Assembly: GCA_038135065.1 (NCBI GenBank)
Contig: JAYPWI010000017.1
Span: forward strand, 11,574 to 75,573
Length of the DNA: 64,000 nt
Source: JAYPWI01 sp038135065
GTDB lineage: Bacteria; Actinomycetota; Acidimicrobiia; Acidimicrobiales; Poriferisodalaceae
Direction of reading: 5' to 3'
This document shows positions 17,585 to 26,840 of this stretch, piece by piece; the first letter of the stretch is position 1; each line of letters begins with the position of its first letter. A program made the translations under genes and the position numbers. Below the pieces are notes generated by a model. The model ran no database searches and was not told where the DNA came from. It saw nothing but the letters and a program-made list of their open reading frames with translations.

Positions 17585-18057
17585 GTTCCCGGAAGTCCGC
17601 GTTCGAGGCCGGCGCACCGTTGCTCGACGATTCGGACTGCTGCCTCGGCAAGCGCATTCGCCGTCGTTCCGTCCTCGCGGAGCTCTTCCGTCACCGTGCG
17701 CAGTCCCTCCATAGCAGTGCGGAGGGCTTCGACCACGGCGGCGGGCGCTGCGTCGACGACCTCTCGCAACGAGGTGCCTGGTAGCAGGCCCCAAGCCTGT
17801 CGAGCTGCGGCCAGCTCGACATCGAGCTGGCCACGGACCTGATCGTGGGTGTCCACGGCGGCGATGAGGTCGGCCGTGTACCCATCGAGGTGCCGATGGT
17901 CGGCTACTGCCAACAAGTGGGTCAGGATCCGGAGGTGATAGGCCATCGCAGAGACAGCATCGGTGGTGGTGTCGAGTTGGTGGAGGACTCGCCAGGCCAC
18001 CGGGTCTGACTGGGTCAGGTCGATGTCGGAAGCTGTGGCACTGCTTGTTTCGTACAT
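17548..18057 (-). CDS. Helical protein, possible second FlgN-type chaperone
   Basis: A 169-residue protein, predicted to be all helical, with no membrane segment. The spacing of leucines and the block LPGTSLREVVDAAP followed by LRTAMEGLRTVTEELREDG recall the FlgN family, but the match is weak and a better FlgN sits at 13951. It starts two bases after the M23 peptidase stop, so the two are co-translated. Its 3' end overlaps the csrA tail by 37 bases on the other strand. It could be a chaperone for the peptidase or for another flagellar substrate. Confidence 0.6.
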   Translation of the reverse strand: MYETSSATASDIDLTQSDPVAWRVLHQLDTTTDAVSAMAYHLRILTHLLAVADHRHLDGYTADLIAAVDTHDQVRGQLDVELAAARQAWGLLPGTSLREVVDAAPAAVVEALRTAMEGLRTVTEELREDGTTANALAEAAVRIVEQRCAGLERGLPGTYRAESGRTAGR

Positions 18058-18059
18058 GG

Positions 18060-18677
18060 TCAGATCAACCAGGGTTCAGGGTCGACGGCGATGCCGTCCT
18101 TACGGACTTCCAGATGAAGATGAGGGCCGGTCGAGGTGCCGGTCGAACCCACCGCACCGAGGATGTCTCCGGCGGTTACGAGGTCTCCGGTTTGAACGGA
18201 GAGGAACTGCTGATGGGCATAGCGGGTCTCGAAACCGCCCCCGTGGTCCACGATGACGAGGTTGCCGTAGCTTCCCCGCTCGCCCGCGAAGGTCACGATG
18301 CCATCGCTGATCGCAGCAATCGGTGAACCTTCGGGCGCGTCGAGGTCGACCCCTTGGTGCATGCGTACGTCGCCGTGAACGGGATGGGTACGCATACCGA
18401 AGCCCGAGACGGCGATCCTGTCCGTGCCGGGCAGGGGTGAGGCCAGGTTGTCGACCGGACCCGAGCCGTCGGGCAAGGCTGCCTGCGCGCTACGGACTGC
18501 AGCCACCTCGGGCCGCTGCCCCATCGCCCCGACGATGACACCAGAACCGATGCCGTTGACGGGCGCCACCGATCCGTTGTGGGCATCCTGGAGAGCCTGG
18601 TACCCGGGAGGAGCGAGCGAGACCGCGAACCGTTGCTGGATGGCACTGATTCGGTGAATGACCTCGGTAATGGGCAT
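18060..18677 (-). CDS. M23-family peptidoglycan endopeptidase, flagellar
   Basis: A LytM/M23 zinc metallopeptidase that cuts peptide cross-links in peptidoglycan; 205 residues. The zinc motifs are intact: HQGVDLD (first His and Asp) and HLHLEV, with SGFGMRTHPV before them. There is no signal peptide or lipobox. The N-terminus (PITEVIHRISAIQQRF) resembles that of the transglycosylase at 37904 in having a short RI..I helix. In the flagellar context it probably opens the wall for the rod or hook and may leave through the flagellar export gate (inference). Strand and position set it apart from the neighbouring plus-strand operon. Confidence 0.85.
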   Translation of the reverse strand: MPITEVIHRISAIQQRFAVSLAPPGYQALQDAHNGSVAPVNGIGSGVIVGAMGQRPEVAAVRSAQAALPDGSGPVDNLASPLPGTDRIAVSGFGMRTHPVHGDVRMHQGVDLDAPEGSPIAAISDGIVTFAGERGSYGNLVIVDHGGGFETRYAHQQFLSVQTGDLVTAGDILGAVGSTGTSTGPHLHLEVRKDGIAVDPEPWLI

Positions 18678-18759
18678 GGCCTGTCGGGGGTCAGGTCCCA
18701 GCGGACTCGTACCGGTCTCGTCGGCCGTCAGAGATCTCGCTCAAGACCTCTGATCTGGT

Positions 18760-18776
18760 CGTTTTCCTTGAAAACG
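18760..18776. promoter_or_regulatory. Inverted repeat in divergent promoter region
   Basis: A perfect 7-bp inverted repeat with a 3-base spacer (CGTTTTC and GAAAACG) lies in the 153-bp region between the divergently read M23 peptidase and HD-GYP genes. It is one of the few AT-rich spots in the window. It could be an operator or a -35/-10 region; no regulator is identified. Confidence 0.3.
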
Positions 18777-18830
18777 TGTCCCATTCTTTCGAACAGAGAA
18801 GGGAGAGCGCCCCACTCGAGGATGGATCCG

Positions 18831-20456
18831 ATGTCCGACGACAACGAGAGTGACCTGCCGGTCGATGAGGAGTCGCCGACCCCCGAACCGGAAACCGAGG
18901 AGGTTGTCGACCGGCCCACACTCAAAGTTGTCGCCCTGTGGGTATCCGACGTCTCTCGTCGGCGACTTGCCGAACGCGTGTCGTGTGAGATCTCGACCAA
19001 CCTCGAGTCGCTGTCCGAAGACGTCGACGTTGTCGTCGTGTCGACCCGTTTGCCGGTGGTCCGGATGATGCCTGTCATGGAGCAGATCGGAGCAGCCCAG
19101 CCGAAGTCGATTCTGGCTCTGTGTCACCCGGGTGGGGAGGACATCGCGCTTCGGCTCGTGTCACTCGGGGCAGAGGGAACCATCGCCGAAGGTAATGAGG
19201 GTGGTCTGGCCTCCACATACCCGGAGTACGAGCTCACCGAATCGGCGGCCGACCAGCACGGTCTGATCAGCTCGCTCGAACCCCTCGACAGCGAGCTTCT
19301 GCTCACCGGGTTCCGGGAGCGTCTCGAGCGCTCTGGTCTCAGTGGGTCAGGACTGCGGTCGGATGGTCCGCCGGGCCTGCCCGGGCGGGCGGAGTTCGAT
19401 CGCTTGCTCATCGATCGTGCCCGCCGAGGTCGACTTCCCCGAGTCGGGTTCGTCGAGTTCGCCAATGTCGACAGCGTGTTGGCTCGTATCGATGACCAGA
19501 CGACCCAGCTCGTCGCACGTCGCTTGTCCCTGCTGCTCGAAGGAGCGTGCAGTGGAGCCGGTGCGCAACTGTTCGACATGGGCGACCTTCGATTCCGATT
19601 CATGGCCGATGATCTCGACAGCGAGGGCGGAGACGAACTGGCTGGGCAGATCGTGGTGATCGGTGCGAGCTTCCGGCCCGATGGCCTCGAATCGCTCAAC
19701 GCAGCGGTGGGGCACGCGGGACCGGACATCGCCGACAACGACCGCACCTTGATGGAGATGATCGAGCGGGCAACCACCGCGGCTATGCGCCGGGGGGGTG
19801 GGGTCGTGAACGCTGGGCGCTTGTCCACGAGCGAGGCGGTCGAAGTCGAACTCAATGCCGCGTTCATGGCGGTTGCGAGCATCGAAGACCAGGATGGTCA
19901 TCACCACAGCAAGGCTGTTGCGCGTCTGGCAGTCGAGTTGGCGGGCGAGCTCGGCTACTACCACGGAGATCTGGTGCGAGTACGCCTCGTCGCGCTGCTA
20001 CACGACATCGGCAAGTATTCGTTGCCCCGCGAACTCCAGGCCGCCCGCGAGGGTGATCTCAGCGGCGAGGAACTCGAGACTTGGCGGAGTCACTGTGAGC
20101 GAGGGGGGCGCTTTCTCCGATACTCGGCTGGTGAGGAGATCGCGGCGGCTGTCCGCGGGCATCACGAACATTGGGACGGGTCGGGCTTTCCCGATGGGCT
20201 GGTGGGCCAAGACATCCCCCTCGACGCAAGAGTCATCGGGGTGGTGGATCATGCCGTCCACCTGCTCGCCAGTGCTTCGATGGAACAGGTGATCGAAGCC
20301 CTGCGAGGAGAGGCGGACGTCCGGTTCGACCCTGCCGTAGTCGAGGCTCTCGCCATGCTGCATGCCAAACAGCCCGATCTCGGACTTGATCTCGACGACG
20401 ATCTGTCGCTCGATGCCTCGCGACCATTGACTGGCGTGAGTGCTGCGGTCTCGTGA
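18831..20456 (+). CDS. HD-GYP domain protein with degenerate GGDEF
   Basis: Likely cyclic-di-GMP phosphodiesterase of the HD-GYP class; 541 residues. Residues 30-150 look like a receiver-type fold without a clear phosphorylation site. Residues 185-340 resemble a GGDEF fold with no GGDEF motif. Residues 345-500 are HD-GYP with HD at 391-392 (LLHDIGK), a downstream HCERGG and HHEHWDGSGFP at 444-454, where the canonical GYP is GFP. It lies directly in the flagellar locus, so a link to motility control is likely. Of the nearby ATGs, 18831 has GAGG at the right spacing; the long extension to 18579 runs through the promoter region. Confidence 0.85.
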   Translation: MSDDNESDLPVDEESPTPEPETEEVVDRPTLKVVALWVSDVSRRRLAERVSCEISTNLESLSEDVDVVVVSTRLPVVRMMPVMEQIGAAQPKSILALCHPGGEDIALRLVSLGAEGTIAEGNEGGLASTYPEYELTESAADQHGLISSLEPLDSELLLTGFRERLERSGLSGSGLRSDGPPGLPGRAEFDRLLIDRARRGRLPRVGFVEFANVDSVLARIDDQTTQLVARRLSLLLEGACSGAGAQLFDMGDLRFRFMADDLDSEGGDELAGQIVVIGASFRPDGLESLNAAVGHAGPDIADNDRTLMEMIERATTAAMRRGGGVVNAGRLSTSEAVEVELNAAFMAVASIEDQDGHHHSKAVARLAVELAGELGYYHGDLVRVRLVALLHDIGKYSLPRELQAAREGDLSGEELETWRSHCERGGRFLRYSAGEEIAAAVRGHHEHWDGSGFPDGLVGQDIPLDARVIGVVDHAVHLLASASMEQVIEALRGEADVRFDPAVVEALAMLHAKQPDLGLDLDDDLSLDASRPLTGVSAAVS

Positions 20457-20532
20457 GGACCATGTTGGTGGTTCCAAAGATCAGGAGTGCATCCGCGCCG
20501 ATTGACCCCGACGGCGAGCACGGGGAGGCCCC

Positions 20533-22392
20533 GTGGAGCAGGTGACCGAGTCGGAGCAGATCGTCCGTCTGCAGCGTCAGATCGATCAGGAGCGGGCTGC
20601 CCGACAGGAGACGGAACAGATCACCGAGAGCGTCACCTCTCGGCTGTACGAACTCGTGAGCGACCTCACACTGTTCCGAAGTGCTCTCGAGCTCAGTCCC
20701 GAACTAGTCGCTGTGGTGTCGCTCGACGAGGACATCACGTTCCTCAACAAGGCGGCTCGGGACATGCTCCTCGATGGGGAAGATGTCCTGTTGTCTGATC
20801 TCGACTACCGGACCTTCTTCCCGCAATGGGCGCGTGACTACCTTCGCAACGTCGTGATGCCGGCCGCCGTTGCCGAGGGATCGTGGACCGGTGAACTGCC
20901 GGTCATTCGGCACGACGGGCTCGAGGTGCCGATCTCACAGATCGTGGTCTGGACACCTCCAGATGGGATCAACGCCGGTCTGTTCACCGTGATTGGTCGT
21001 GATCTGACGGAGTCGAAAATCCACGAGGCAGCCCTTCGTCGGGCTGCCTTCGTCGATCCGGTCTGTGGGGTTCCCAACCGGGCGGCCGTCATCGACGAAC
21101 TCGATCAGCGACACGAGGAACACGACGGCGATCTCGACATCCGAACCACGGGCACCCTCTTCGGGCTGATCGGAGCAGAGTCGATCAAGGCGACCTACGG
21201 ACACGAGGCGTGGCGACGACTCCTCATCGCCGCCTCGGACCGGCTCCAGAATCTGATCGGAACCAAGGACGTGCTTGCTCGGGTTGGGGATCACCAATTT
21301 CTTGTCGTGATGACCCGGAGTGCAGCAGAAGGCGCGGCGCCTGTTCGTGAGTTGGTGGACGGTGTCTTCGCAGCATTGACTCCCCAGTTCTCGTTGCTCG
21401 GAAGTCCCGTCACGATTCGGTGTGTTGCCGGAACGGCCCATGACTCCGGTGGGGGAGAGGCGTTGTTGGGGGACGCTGAGACCGCGCTCGAACAGGCGCG
21501 GACGCAAGGTCCCTCGTCCCACGTGCTGTTCGACCCGTCGCTACGGGTAGCGAGTGTCGCTCGTCTCGAGATCGAGCAGGAGTTGATTCTCGCAGTCCAT
21601 CAGGGTCAGTTGGTTGCCTTCTACCAGCCGGTGATAGACGTGACGTCGGGCCGGGTGGTCGGACACGAGGCGCTCGTTCGGTGGGAACATCCCGTCAAGG
21701 GCCTCCTGTCGCCGACCGCCTTCATCGACCTCGCTGAGGAGTCAGGGGCCATCATCGAGCTCGGACTCTGGATGCTGCGAGAAGCGGTGAAGCAAACGAT
21801 CTCGTGGAATCAACACCGCTCGCCCGATGATCAGCTGTACGTGTCGGTCAATCTGTCGAGTCATCAGCTCGGTTCGCCGGGCCTGGTTCCCGTGCTGGCC
21901 GAGCTGATCACCGAGTTGCCGCCCCATCTCCTGCAACTGGAGATCACCGAGACTGCGGCCCTCACCGAGTGGAATCGGACGATGCGGGATCTTGAGGCCA
22001 TCAAGTCGCTTGGGGTGCGGATCGCCATCGACGACTTCGGAACGGGCTACTCCTCACTCACCTACCTCCAGGAGCTGGGGGCTGATGTCCTGAAGATCGA
22101 TCGCTCCTTCGTGCGCGACCTCGACACCCAACGCAATCGGGCGGTGGCCACGGCCATCGTCGACATGGCGAGGGCGTTCGATATGCCGACCGTTGCGGAG
22201 GGCGTCGAGACCCATGAGCAATACCAACAGGTGTGTGCATTGGGTATCGACAGTGTCCAGGGATACTTCTTCAGCCCACCGGCACCGTCGTCGAGCTATC
22301 GGCCGGACGGCGAGCTCGGCGACAATGCATCTGTTCCCCTCCACCCGGAGGGCGAGGAGCACGCCGGTCTGAGGGGCCCTGACATCGGTTGA
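20533..22392 (+). CDS. PAS-GGDEF-EAL cyclic-di-GMP phosphodiesterase
   Basis: A 619-residue soluble signalling protein with a coiled coil at residues 5-40, a PAS domain at 45-160, a GGDEF fold at 170-335 and an EAL domain at 345-590. The GGDEF site reads GDHQF (252-256) and should be inactive as a cyclase. The EAL site looks complete: EAL at 379-381, NLS, ITETA, DDFGTGYSS, KIDRSF, AEGVET and QGYFFSPP. It therefore probably hydrolyses c-di-GMP, lowering it in favour of swimming. GTG 20533 follows GGGGAGG. It lies 76 bases after the HD-GYP gene. Confidence 0.9.
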   Translation: MEQVTESEQIVRLQRQIDQERAARQETEQITESVTSRLYELVSDLTLFRSALELSPELVAVVSLDEDITFLNKAARDMLLDGEDVLLSDLDYRTFFPQWARDYLRNVVMPAAVAEGSWTGELPVIRHDGLEVPISQIVVWTPPDGINAGLFTVIGRDLTESKIHEAALRRAAFVDPVCGVPNRAAVIDELDQRHEEHDGDLDIRTTGTLFGLIGAESIKATYGHEAWRRLLIAASDRLQNLIGTKDVLARVGDHQFLVVMTRSAAEGAAPVRELVDGVFAALTPQFSLLGSPVTIRCVAGTAHDSGGGEALLGDAETALEQARTQGPSSHVLFDPSLRVASVARLEIEQELILAVHQGQLVAFYQPVIDVTSGRVVGHEALVRWEHPVKGLLSPTAFIDLAEESGAIIELGLWMLREAVKQTISWNQHRSPDDQLYVSVNLSSHQLGSPGLVPVLAELITELPPHLLQLEITETAALTEWNRTMRDLEAIKSLGVRIAIDDFGTGYSSLTYLQELGADVLKIDRSFVRDLDTQRNRAVATAIVDMARAFDMPTVAEGVETHEQYQQVCALGIDSVQGYFFSPPAPSSSYRPDGELGDNASVPLHPEGEEHAGLRGPDIG

Positions 22393-22458
22393 CGGTTAGC
22401 CTCACGCCCCCGTCAACTCGGCCGATGGAACCCTGTCGAGTGAGTGTGCGGAGGCACG

Positions 22459-23379
22459 GTGCCCAGCGAGTACGACGAGGTGCTGATGGAGGCGGCGGCC
22501 AGTATGAAGCCGCTGTCTACCAGCGTGCTCGACCTCATCGCTGCCGTCGGCCGGAGCCAGACCGAGCTACGTGACGTTGCGCAGATCCTGCAGCAGGATC
22601 CGACGTTGTTGGCGCATGTCTTACGTGAGGCCAACTCGGTCGCCGTGGGAGGAGGGGGTCGGATCGCCGATCCGCTGGAGGCCGTGGTGCGGCTCGGCAC
22701 GGCTCGGGTGGTGTCCATCGCCGTCATGTCATCGATGGCGGATCCGCTTGCCCTTCCCGTCGAGCCCTACGGTCTGGGTCCCGGAGAGCTCGGCGTCCAT
22801 GCGGCACTGACGTCGCGCACGGCGGTGCTGCTGCGGGAGGTGCTCGGTGACGTCGTCCCGGCCGAGGCGAGCACGGCCTGTGTGCTGCACGACATCGGCA
22901 AACTCGTCATCGCATCGTCGTTGCGCGATGCCGACGCAGCCTTGTTCCGACGAATCGAAGAACTCGATGTCGACATGGCCGAGTTGGAACGTGAGGTGTT
23001 GGGCATGGAACACGGGGAGGTAGGGCGCGCGGTATTGGCCAACTGGAACCTTCCCCCAGACATCTCTGCTGCCGTGCAGTTCCACCATCGACCGTGGGAC
23101 GGGGGCGGCACCATGGCCCATGTGGTGGCGCTTTGCAACGGGTTGGTGCACTGGATCGCCGATCGAGATCAGCCGCTGCGGCCTGAGGCTCAGGCAGGAG
23201 CCGAAGAGATCGGTCTCACCAGTGATCGGCTCCACCTGGTCGCCGGGCGTATCGTCCCAGCGTCGGACGAGGCTGAGGAGGGACGCGACCCCGTCAGTCG
23301 CGACGAAGTTCGATCTGCTCGATCGAACGACGTGCCTGGTCGGCGGCTTGACCCTCGAGGCTTCGGGCGTAGGCGCTGA
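22459..23379 (+). CDS. HDOD domain signalling protein
   Basis: A 306-residue HDOD protein (a relative of the HD superfamily with signalling rather than known enzymatic roles). The N-terminal part (KPLSTSVLDLIAAVGR, LQQDPTLLAHVLREANS, DPLEAVVRLGTARV) is typical. The central part keeps an HD-like pair, VLHDIGKLVIAS, and a later FHHRP. GTG 22459 is preferred over GTG 22444 because GGAGG at 22450-22454 lies just before it. It completes a trio with the HD-GYP and EAL genes. The 3' end overlaps the convergent small membrane gene by 86 bases. Confidence 0.85.
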   Translation: MPSEYDEVLMEAAASMKPLSTSVLDLIAAVGRSQTELRDVAQILQQDPTLLAHVLREANSVAVGGGGRIADPLEAVVRLGTARVVSIAVMSSMADPLALPVEPYGLGPGELGVHAALTSRTAVLLREVLGDVVPAEASTACVLHDIGKLVIASSLRDADAALFRRIEELDVDMAELEREVLGMEHGEVGRAVLANWNLPPDISAAVQFHHRPWDGGGTMAHVVALCNGLVHWIADRDQPLRPEAQAGAEEIGLTSDRLHLVAGRIVPASDEAEEGRDPVSRDEVRSARSNDVPGRRLDPRGFGRRR

Positions 23380-23542
23380 CGGCGAGGCGCACCAACCACT
23401 GCAGCACCATCAGGGCGATCATCAGGGCCGCCGCGCGCTGGGCCGCAGCGACCAGATCGATGGCTCCTGCAGCCAGGCGGTAGGCGATGACCCCGAGCCC
23501 GAGGAGGCCGGTCACGGCGAGCGTCTTCCGTAGCGTCTTCAT
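23294..23542 (-). CDS. Small membrane protein at the end of the flagellar operon
   Basis: An 82-residue protein with two likely membrane segments (TLAVTGLLGLGVIAYRLAAG and ALMIALMVLQWLVRLAVSAY) and a charged C-terminus. Its ATG overlaps the stop of the FlhF-like gene (TGATG), so it is the last gene of the long minus-strand flagellar operon. The 3' end runs 86 bases into the HDOD gene on the other strand. I do not recognise the family. Confidence 0.6.
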   Translation of the reverse strand: MKTLRKTLAVTGLLGLGVIAYRLAAGAIDLVAAAQRAAALMIALMVLQWLVRLAVSAYARSLEGQAADQARRSIEQIELRRD

Positions 23543-24744
23543 CAGCGGGTCACCGGAAGTCGTGCTCGGATGGCGATGGCGACGTCGAGGGCCGAAGCGT
23601 CACGAGCCACCCGTCCGGTGAGATCGAACCCGAGTCGGAGCCCCCGCTCGAGGGCGAAGAGCACGGACTCGAACCCGATGCGTTCGTCTGTCCATGACAC
23701 GGTGGCTCCCGGTTCGAGGCTGGCCAGCACGTGTGGTGACGGATCGATGACGTGAAGTGCCCGGCCGGCTCTCACCTGGTCGAGCATTGCCCATGTCGAG
23801 GGGTCGTTGGGGTCGACCATCCACCCTGCATCTCCGTCTTTCTCGGGAATCGAGTCTGCTCCGTAGACGGGGAGACGAAGGAGATCGCCCAGTCGGCCGA
23901 CAGCCGTTCCGAGGACGAGTTCCGGTTCGTTGGTCGTGGGAGGAGCGCACCATGGTTCGAGCGCGTCAGCCAGGCTGATCAACCTCCCAGTGTCGCCAAG
24001 GCAGCTGAGATCCCCCAGTCCTGCCACGAACGAGAAGGGCAGCCCCATCCGTACGAGGTGATCCGAGGTGAACAGGGGCGTGCCTCGGTAGATCGTGCTG
24101 CCGTCGTCGTGTTCGGGGACCGATTGATCCTCGGACACGACGTCAGGAGTCACATCGTCGAGTTCCTCTGCGGGGACAGGCTCGACCGGGAACGCCGCGC
24201 GGTTCGTGGCGTCTTCATCTCGTTGTCGTCCTGTGGCGATGGCCTCACGGAGTCGGTGCAAGGCGTCGACGTCGAGTGGGTGGGCCACCCCCGGTTCGCC
24301 CTGTTCGGTCAGATCGATGATGTCCGCTGTTTCGGGGGTCTCGCCCCTGCCATGAGTGGGCCCGGGGGAAGACCCAACCCGGGCTCGGAGTAATTCACCG
24401 AAGGTCGAAGCGTGCTCGGCCATCTCGTCATTCCCCGGTCCTGTTCCCAGACCACTCGCCTCTAGTACCCGGTCGACGGCAGCTTGGGCGGCGTGGACCG
24501 ATTCGTGAGCCTGTCGATGGGCTGGCCGTGAGTCGAGGGAGCTTGGCTCGTTGGGTAGCGCCACCTCGACCTGAAAGGTCTCCTTGCCGAAGAAGCCGGC
24601 GATTCCCCCTCGCGAAGCCTTCTCGACACCGAGGATGCGACAGCCGGTGCCCATCTGTTGGACGACTGCCTCCAAGGCGGCCTCGACGGTCGGTGCTTCG
24701 ACGACGATCGATTCGCTCGACGGCGCAGTCAGGTTGGTGCTCAT
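23542..24744 (-). CDS. FlhF-like N-terminal domain protein lacking the GTPase
   Basis: A 400-residue protein in the place of flhF after flhA. The N-terminus (VVEAPTVEAALEAVVQQMG, CRILGVEKASRGGIAGFFGKE) has the pattern shared by FlhF and Jag N-domains. A 150-residue acidic disordered linker follows. The C-terminal 180 residues (from TPLFTSDHLVRMGLP) show no P-loop, no DxxG or TKLD and no SRP-GTPase signature. It could be an FlhF that has lost nucleotide binding or a separate family that borrowed the N-domain. It overlaps flhA and the next gene by one base each (TGATG), implying coupled translation. Confidence 0.65.
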   Translation of the reverse strand: MSTNLTAPSSESIVVEAPTVEAALEAVVQQMGTGCRILGVEKASRGGIAGFFGKETFQVEVALPNEPSSLDSRPAHRQAHESVHAAQAAVDRVLEASGLGTGPGNDEMAEHASTFGELLRARVGSSPGPTHGRGETPETADIIDLTEQGEPGVAHPLDVDALHRLREAIATGRQRDEDATNRAAFPVEPVPAEELDDVTPDVVSEDQSVPEHDDGSTIYRGTPLFTSDHLVRMGLPFSFVAGLGDLSCLGDTGRLISLADALEPWCAPPTTNEPELVLGTAVGRLGDLLRLPVYGADSIPEKDGDAGWMVDPNDPSTWAMLDQVRAGRALHVIDPSPHVLASLEPGATVSWTDERIGFESVLFALERGLRLGFDLTGRVARDASALDVAIAIRARLPVTR

Positions 24745-26840
24745 CAGATCCTCCCCTGTGAATGGTCAGCCTCGGTTGATGGGGTGCCCAGTGCGCGGGA
24801 CCCTCCGGCGTTCAATGCGGCTTGGCGTCCGGCCACGACACCCAGGCCGACCAGATCGGTGCTCTCGGGTATTTCTCCATAGGCCAGCACGGGTACATCG
24901 ATGCCCTGACTGGCTAGGAAGCTGCGGAGCGTCCGACGGATCGAGGTGCCGCACACGACAGCCGGCACGACGGCTGGATCGAGCGGCTGTGCGAATTCCC
25001 GGAACTGTCCGAGGAGGTGCTCACTGACCTCTGGATCGAGCACCAACAGTCGCTCTCCGTCGAAATCCCGCATCGCTTCGTGGAGTTCCACCTCGAGGGT
25101 GGGTTCGAGCGTGATGGCTCCCAACCTTCGACCTGTGGTCAGGCTGTCGATGATGATCGGACCGAGGGCCATGCGGGTTCGGGCGACCAACTCGGTCCGC
25201 TCGGCACCGGCGTGGGTCGAGAGCACATCGATGATCGAGCTGAGCTGGCGGATGCTGACCCCTTCGTCGAGGAGTGCTCGGAGCACCTCGTGGAGTGTGC
25301 CGACGGGAACGACGTCGTCGTCCACTTCTTTGGCCAGCAACGGATGGTCGTAGCGCAATCCGTCGACGAGAAGGTGCACATCCTGCCGCTGCAGGAGACG
25401 GGCCGCGTTGTTCCGCACCACGTCCGACAGGTGGGTGACGATGACCGACGACCGGTCGACCACGGTGGCGCCGGCGGCAGCGGCCTGCTCCCGTGCATGA
25501 TCGGGGAGCCAATAGGCAGTGAGTCCGAAGACGGGTTCCGTGGTTTCCCGGCCACCCAACGCCACGAGTTCGCTGCCATCGCCGGCCGGTAGTGCCATTA
25601 CCTCGTGACGAGGCGCCTCGGCCTGCGCGATCCGGATGCCGTCGAGGTGTACCGCATAGCCGCCGGACGGAAGACTGACGTCGTCTCGTGTGCGGACCAA
25701 GGGCATGACGAATCCCAGTTCCTGGGCAACCTGTCGACGGAGGGCTCTCACCCGTGCCAGTAGGTCGCCTCCGTTGGCCTCGTCGATCAGGTCGAGGGTG
25801 TCATAGGCAAGGTGGAGTTCGAGGGGCTCGACCCTGATGGAACCGATGATGGCTTCCGGATCGTCGGGATCGATGTCGATGACCGGCGCCTCTTCGTTCG
25901 GTTCGTCGTCCTGGGGAATGGGCACCCGAGTCGACAGGACGTAGAGGGTGCCCGCCACCGTGAAGAAGGCGACCTTGGGCAACCCGGGAAGCAGACCCAG
26001 CCCGAAGATGACGAAGCTCGAGATGCGGAGGGCCCGGCGTGCCTGGAACAACTGCTGCCCGACTTCGGCACCCAGATCACGGTCGGTCCCCACACGGGTG
26101 ATCAACAGGCCCGCTGCGATCGAGGTGAGGAGGGCCGGGATCTGGCTGACCAGACCGTCGCCGACCGTCAACAGGGTGTACGTGCCGACGGCCTGGTTGA
26201 ACGAGAGCCCCTGGCTGAGCCCGATGGCCAGCCCTCCGAAGAGGTTGATGAGCACGATGATGGTGCCTGCCAGCACATCGCCCTTGACGAACTTCGATGC
26301 GCCGTCCATCGCACCGTAGAACTCGGCCTCGGTGGCGATGCGTTGGCGTTTTTCGCGGGCCTGGGTTTCGTCGATGAGTCCTGCGCTCAGGTCGGCGTCG
26401 ATGGCCATCTGCTTGCCCGGCATGGCATCGAGGGTGAAGCGGGCGGCAACTTCTGCGACCCTGCTCGCACCGTTCGTGACCACTGCGAATTGGATGACGA
26501 TCAGGATGAGGAAGACCACCAAGCCGACCACGACGCTGCCTCCGACCACGAAGTTGCCGAAGGTTTCGATGACCTTCCCCGCATAGCCGTTCAGCAGGAT
26601 GAGCCGGGTGGAACTCACGTTGAGGGCCAGGCGGGCCAGGGTCATGACCAAGAGAAGAGCGGGAAAGACCGACAGGTCGAGGCTGTCGCGCAGGGTGACC
26701 ACACTCAGCATCACCAACACGGCGAAGGCGATGTTCAGGGTGAGCAGCAAGTCCAGAACGAGCGGCGACACGGGGATCACCATCATCATGACGGCGCCAA
26801 CGACGAAAATGGGGAGCATCATCCCCATGCGTCCGTTCAT
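24744..26840 (-). CDS. flhA: Flagellar export gate protein FlhA
   Basis: Proton-driven export gate component; 698 residues with about eight membrane segments in the first 310 residues and a large cytoplasmic domain that receives chaperone-substrate complexes. The FHIPEP family signature is visible (DAMPGKQMAIDADLSAGLID), followed by the charged cytoplasmic loop with REKRQRIATEAEFYGAMDGA. The C-domain ends in SFLASQGIDVPVLAYGEI, the usual ending. It overlaps flhB by four bases (ATGA). Confidence 0.96.
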   Translation of the reverse strand: MNGRMGMMLPIFVVGAVMMMVIPVSPLVLDLLLTLNIAFAVLVMLSVVTLRDSLDLSVFPALLLVMTLARLALNVSSTRLILLNGYAGKVIETFGNFVVGGSVVVGLVVFLILIVIQFAVVTNGASRVAEVAARFTLDAMPGKQMAIDADLSAGLIDETQAREKRQRIATEAEFYGAMDGASKFVKGDVLAGTIIVLINLFGGLAIGLSQGLSFNQAVGTYTLLTVGDGLVSQIPALLTSIAAGLLITRVGTDRDLGAEVGQQLFQARRALRISSFVIFGLGLLPGLPKVAFFTVAGTLYVLSTRVPIPQDDEPNEEAPVIDIDPDDPEAIIGSIRVEPLELHLAYDTLDLIDEANGGDLLARVRALRRQVAQELGFVMPLVRTRDDVSLPSGGYAVHLDGIRIAQAEAPRHEVMALPAGDGSELVALGGRETTEPVFGLTAYWLPDHAREQAAAAGATVVDRSSVIVTHLSDVVRNNAARLLQRQDVHLLVDGLRYDHPLLAKEVDDDVVPVGTLHEVLRALLDEGVSIRQLSSIIDVLSTHAGAERTELVARTRMALGPIIIDSLTTGRRLGAITLEPTLEVELHEAMRDFDGERLLVLDPEVSEHLLGQFREFAQPLDPAVVPAVVCGTSIRRTLRSFLASQGIDVPVLAYGEIPESTDLVGLGVVAGRQAALNAGGSRALGTPSTEADHSQGRI

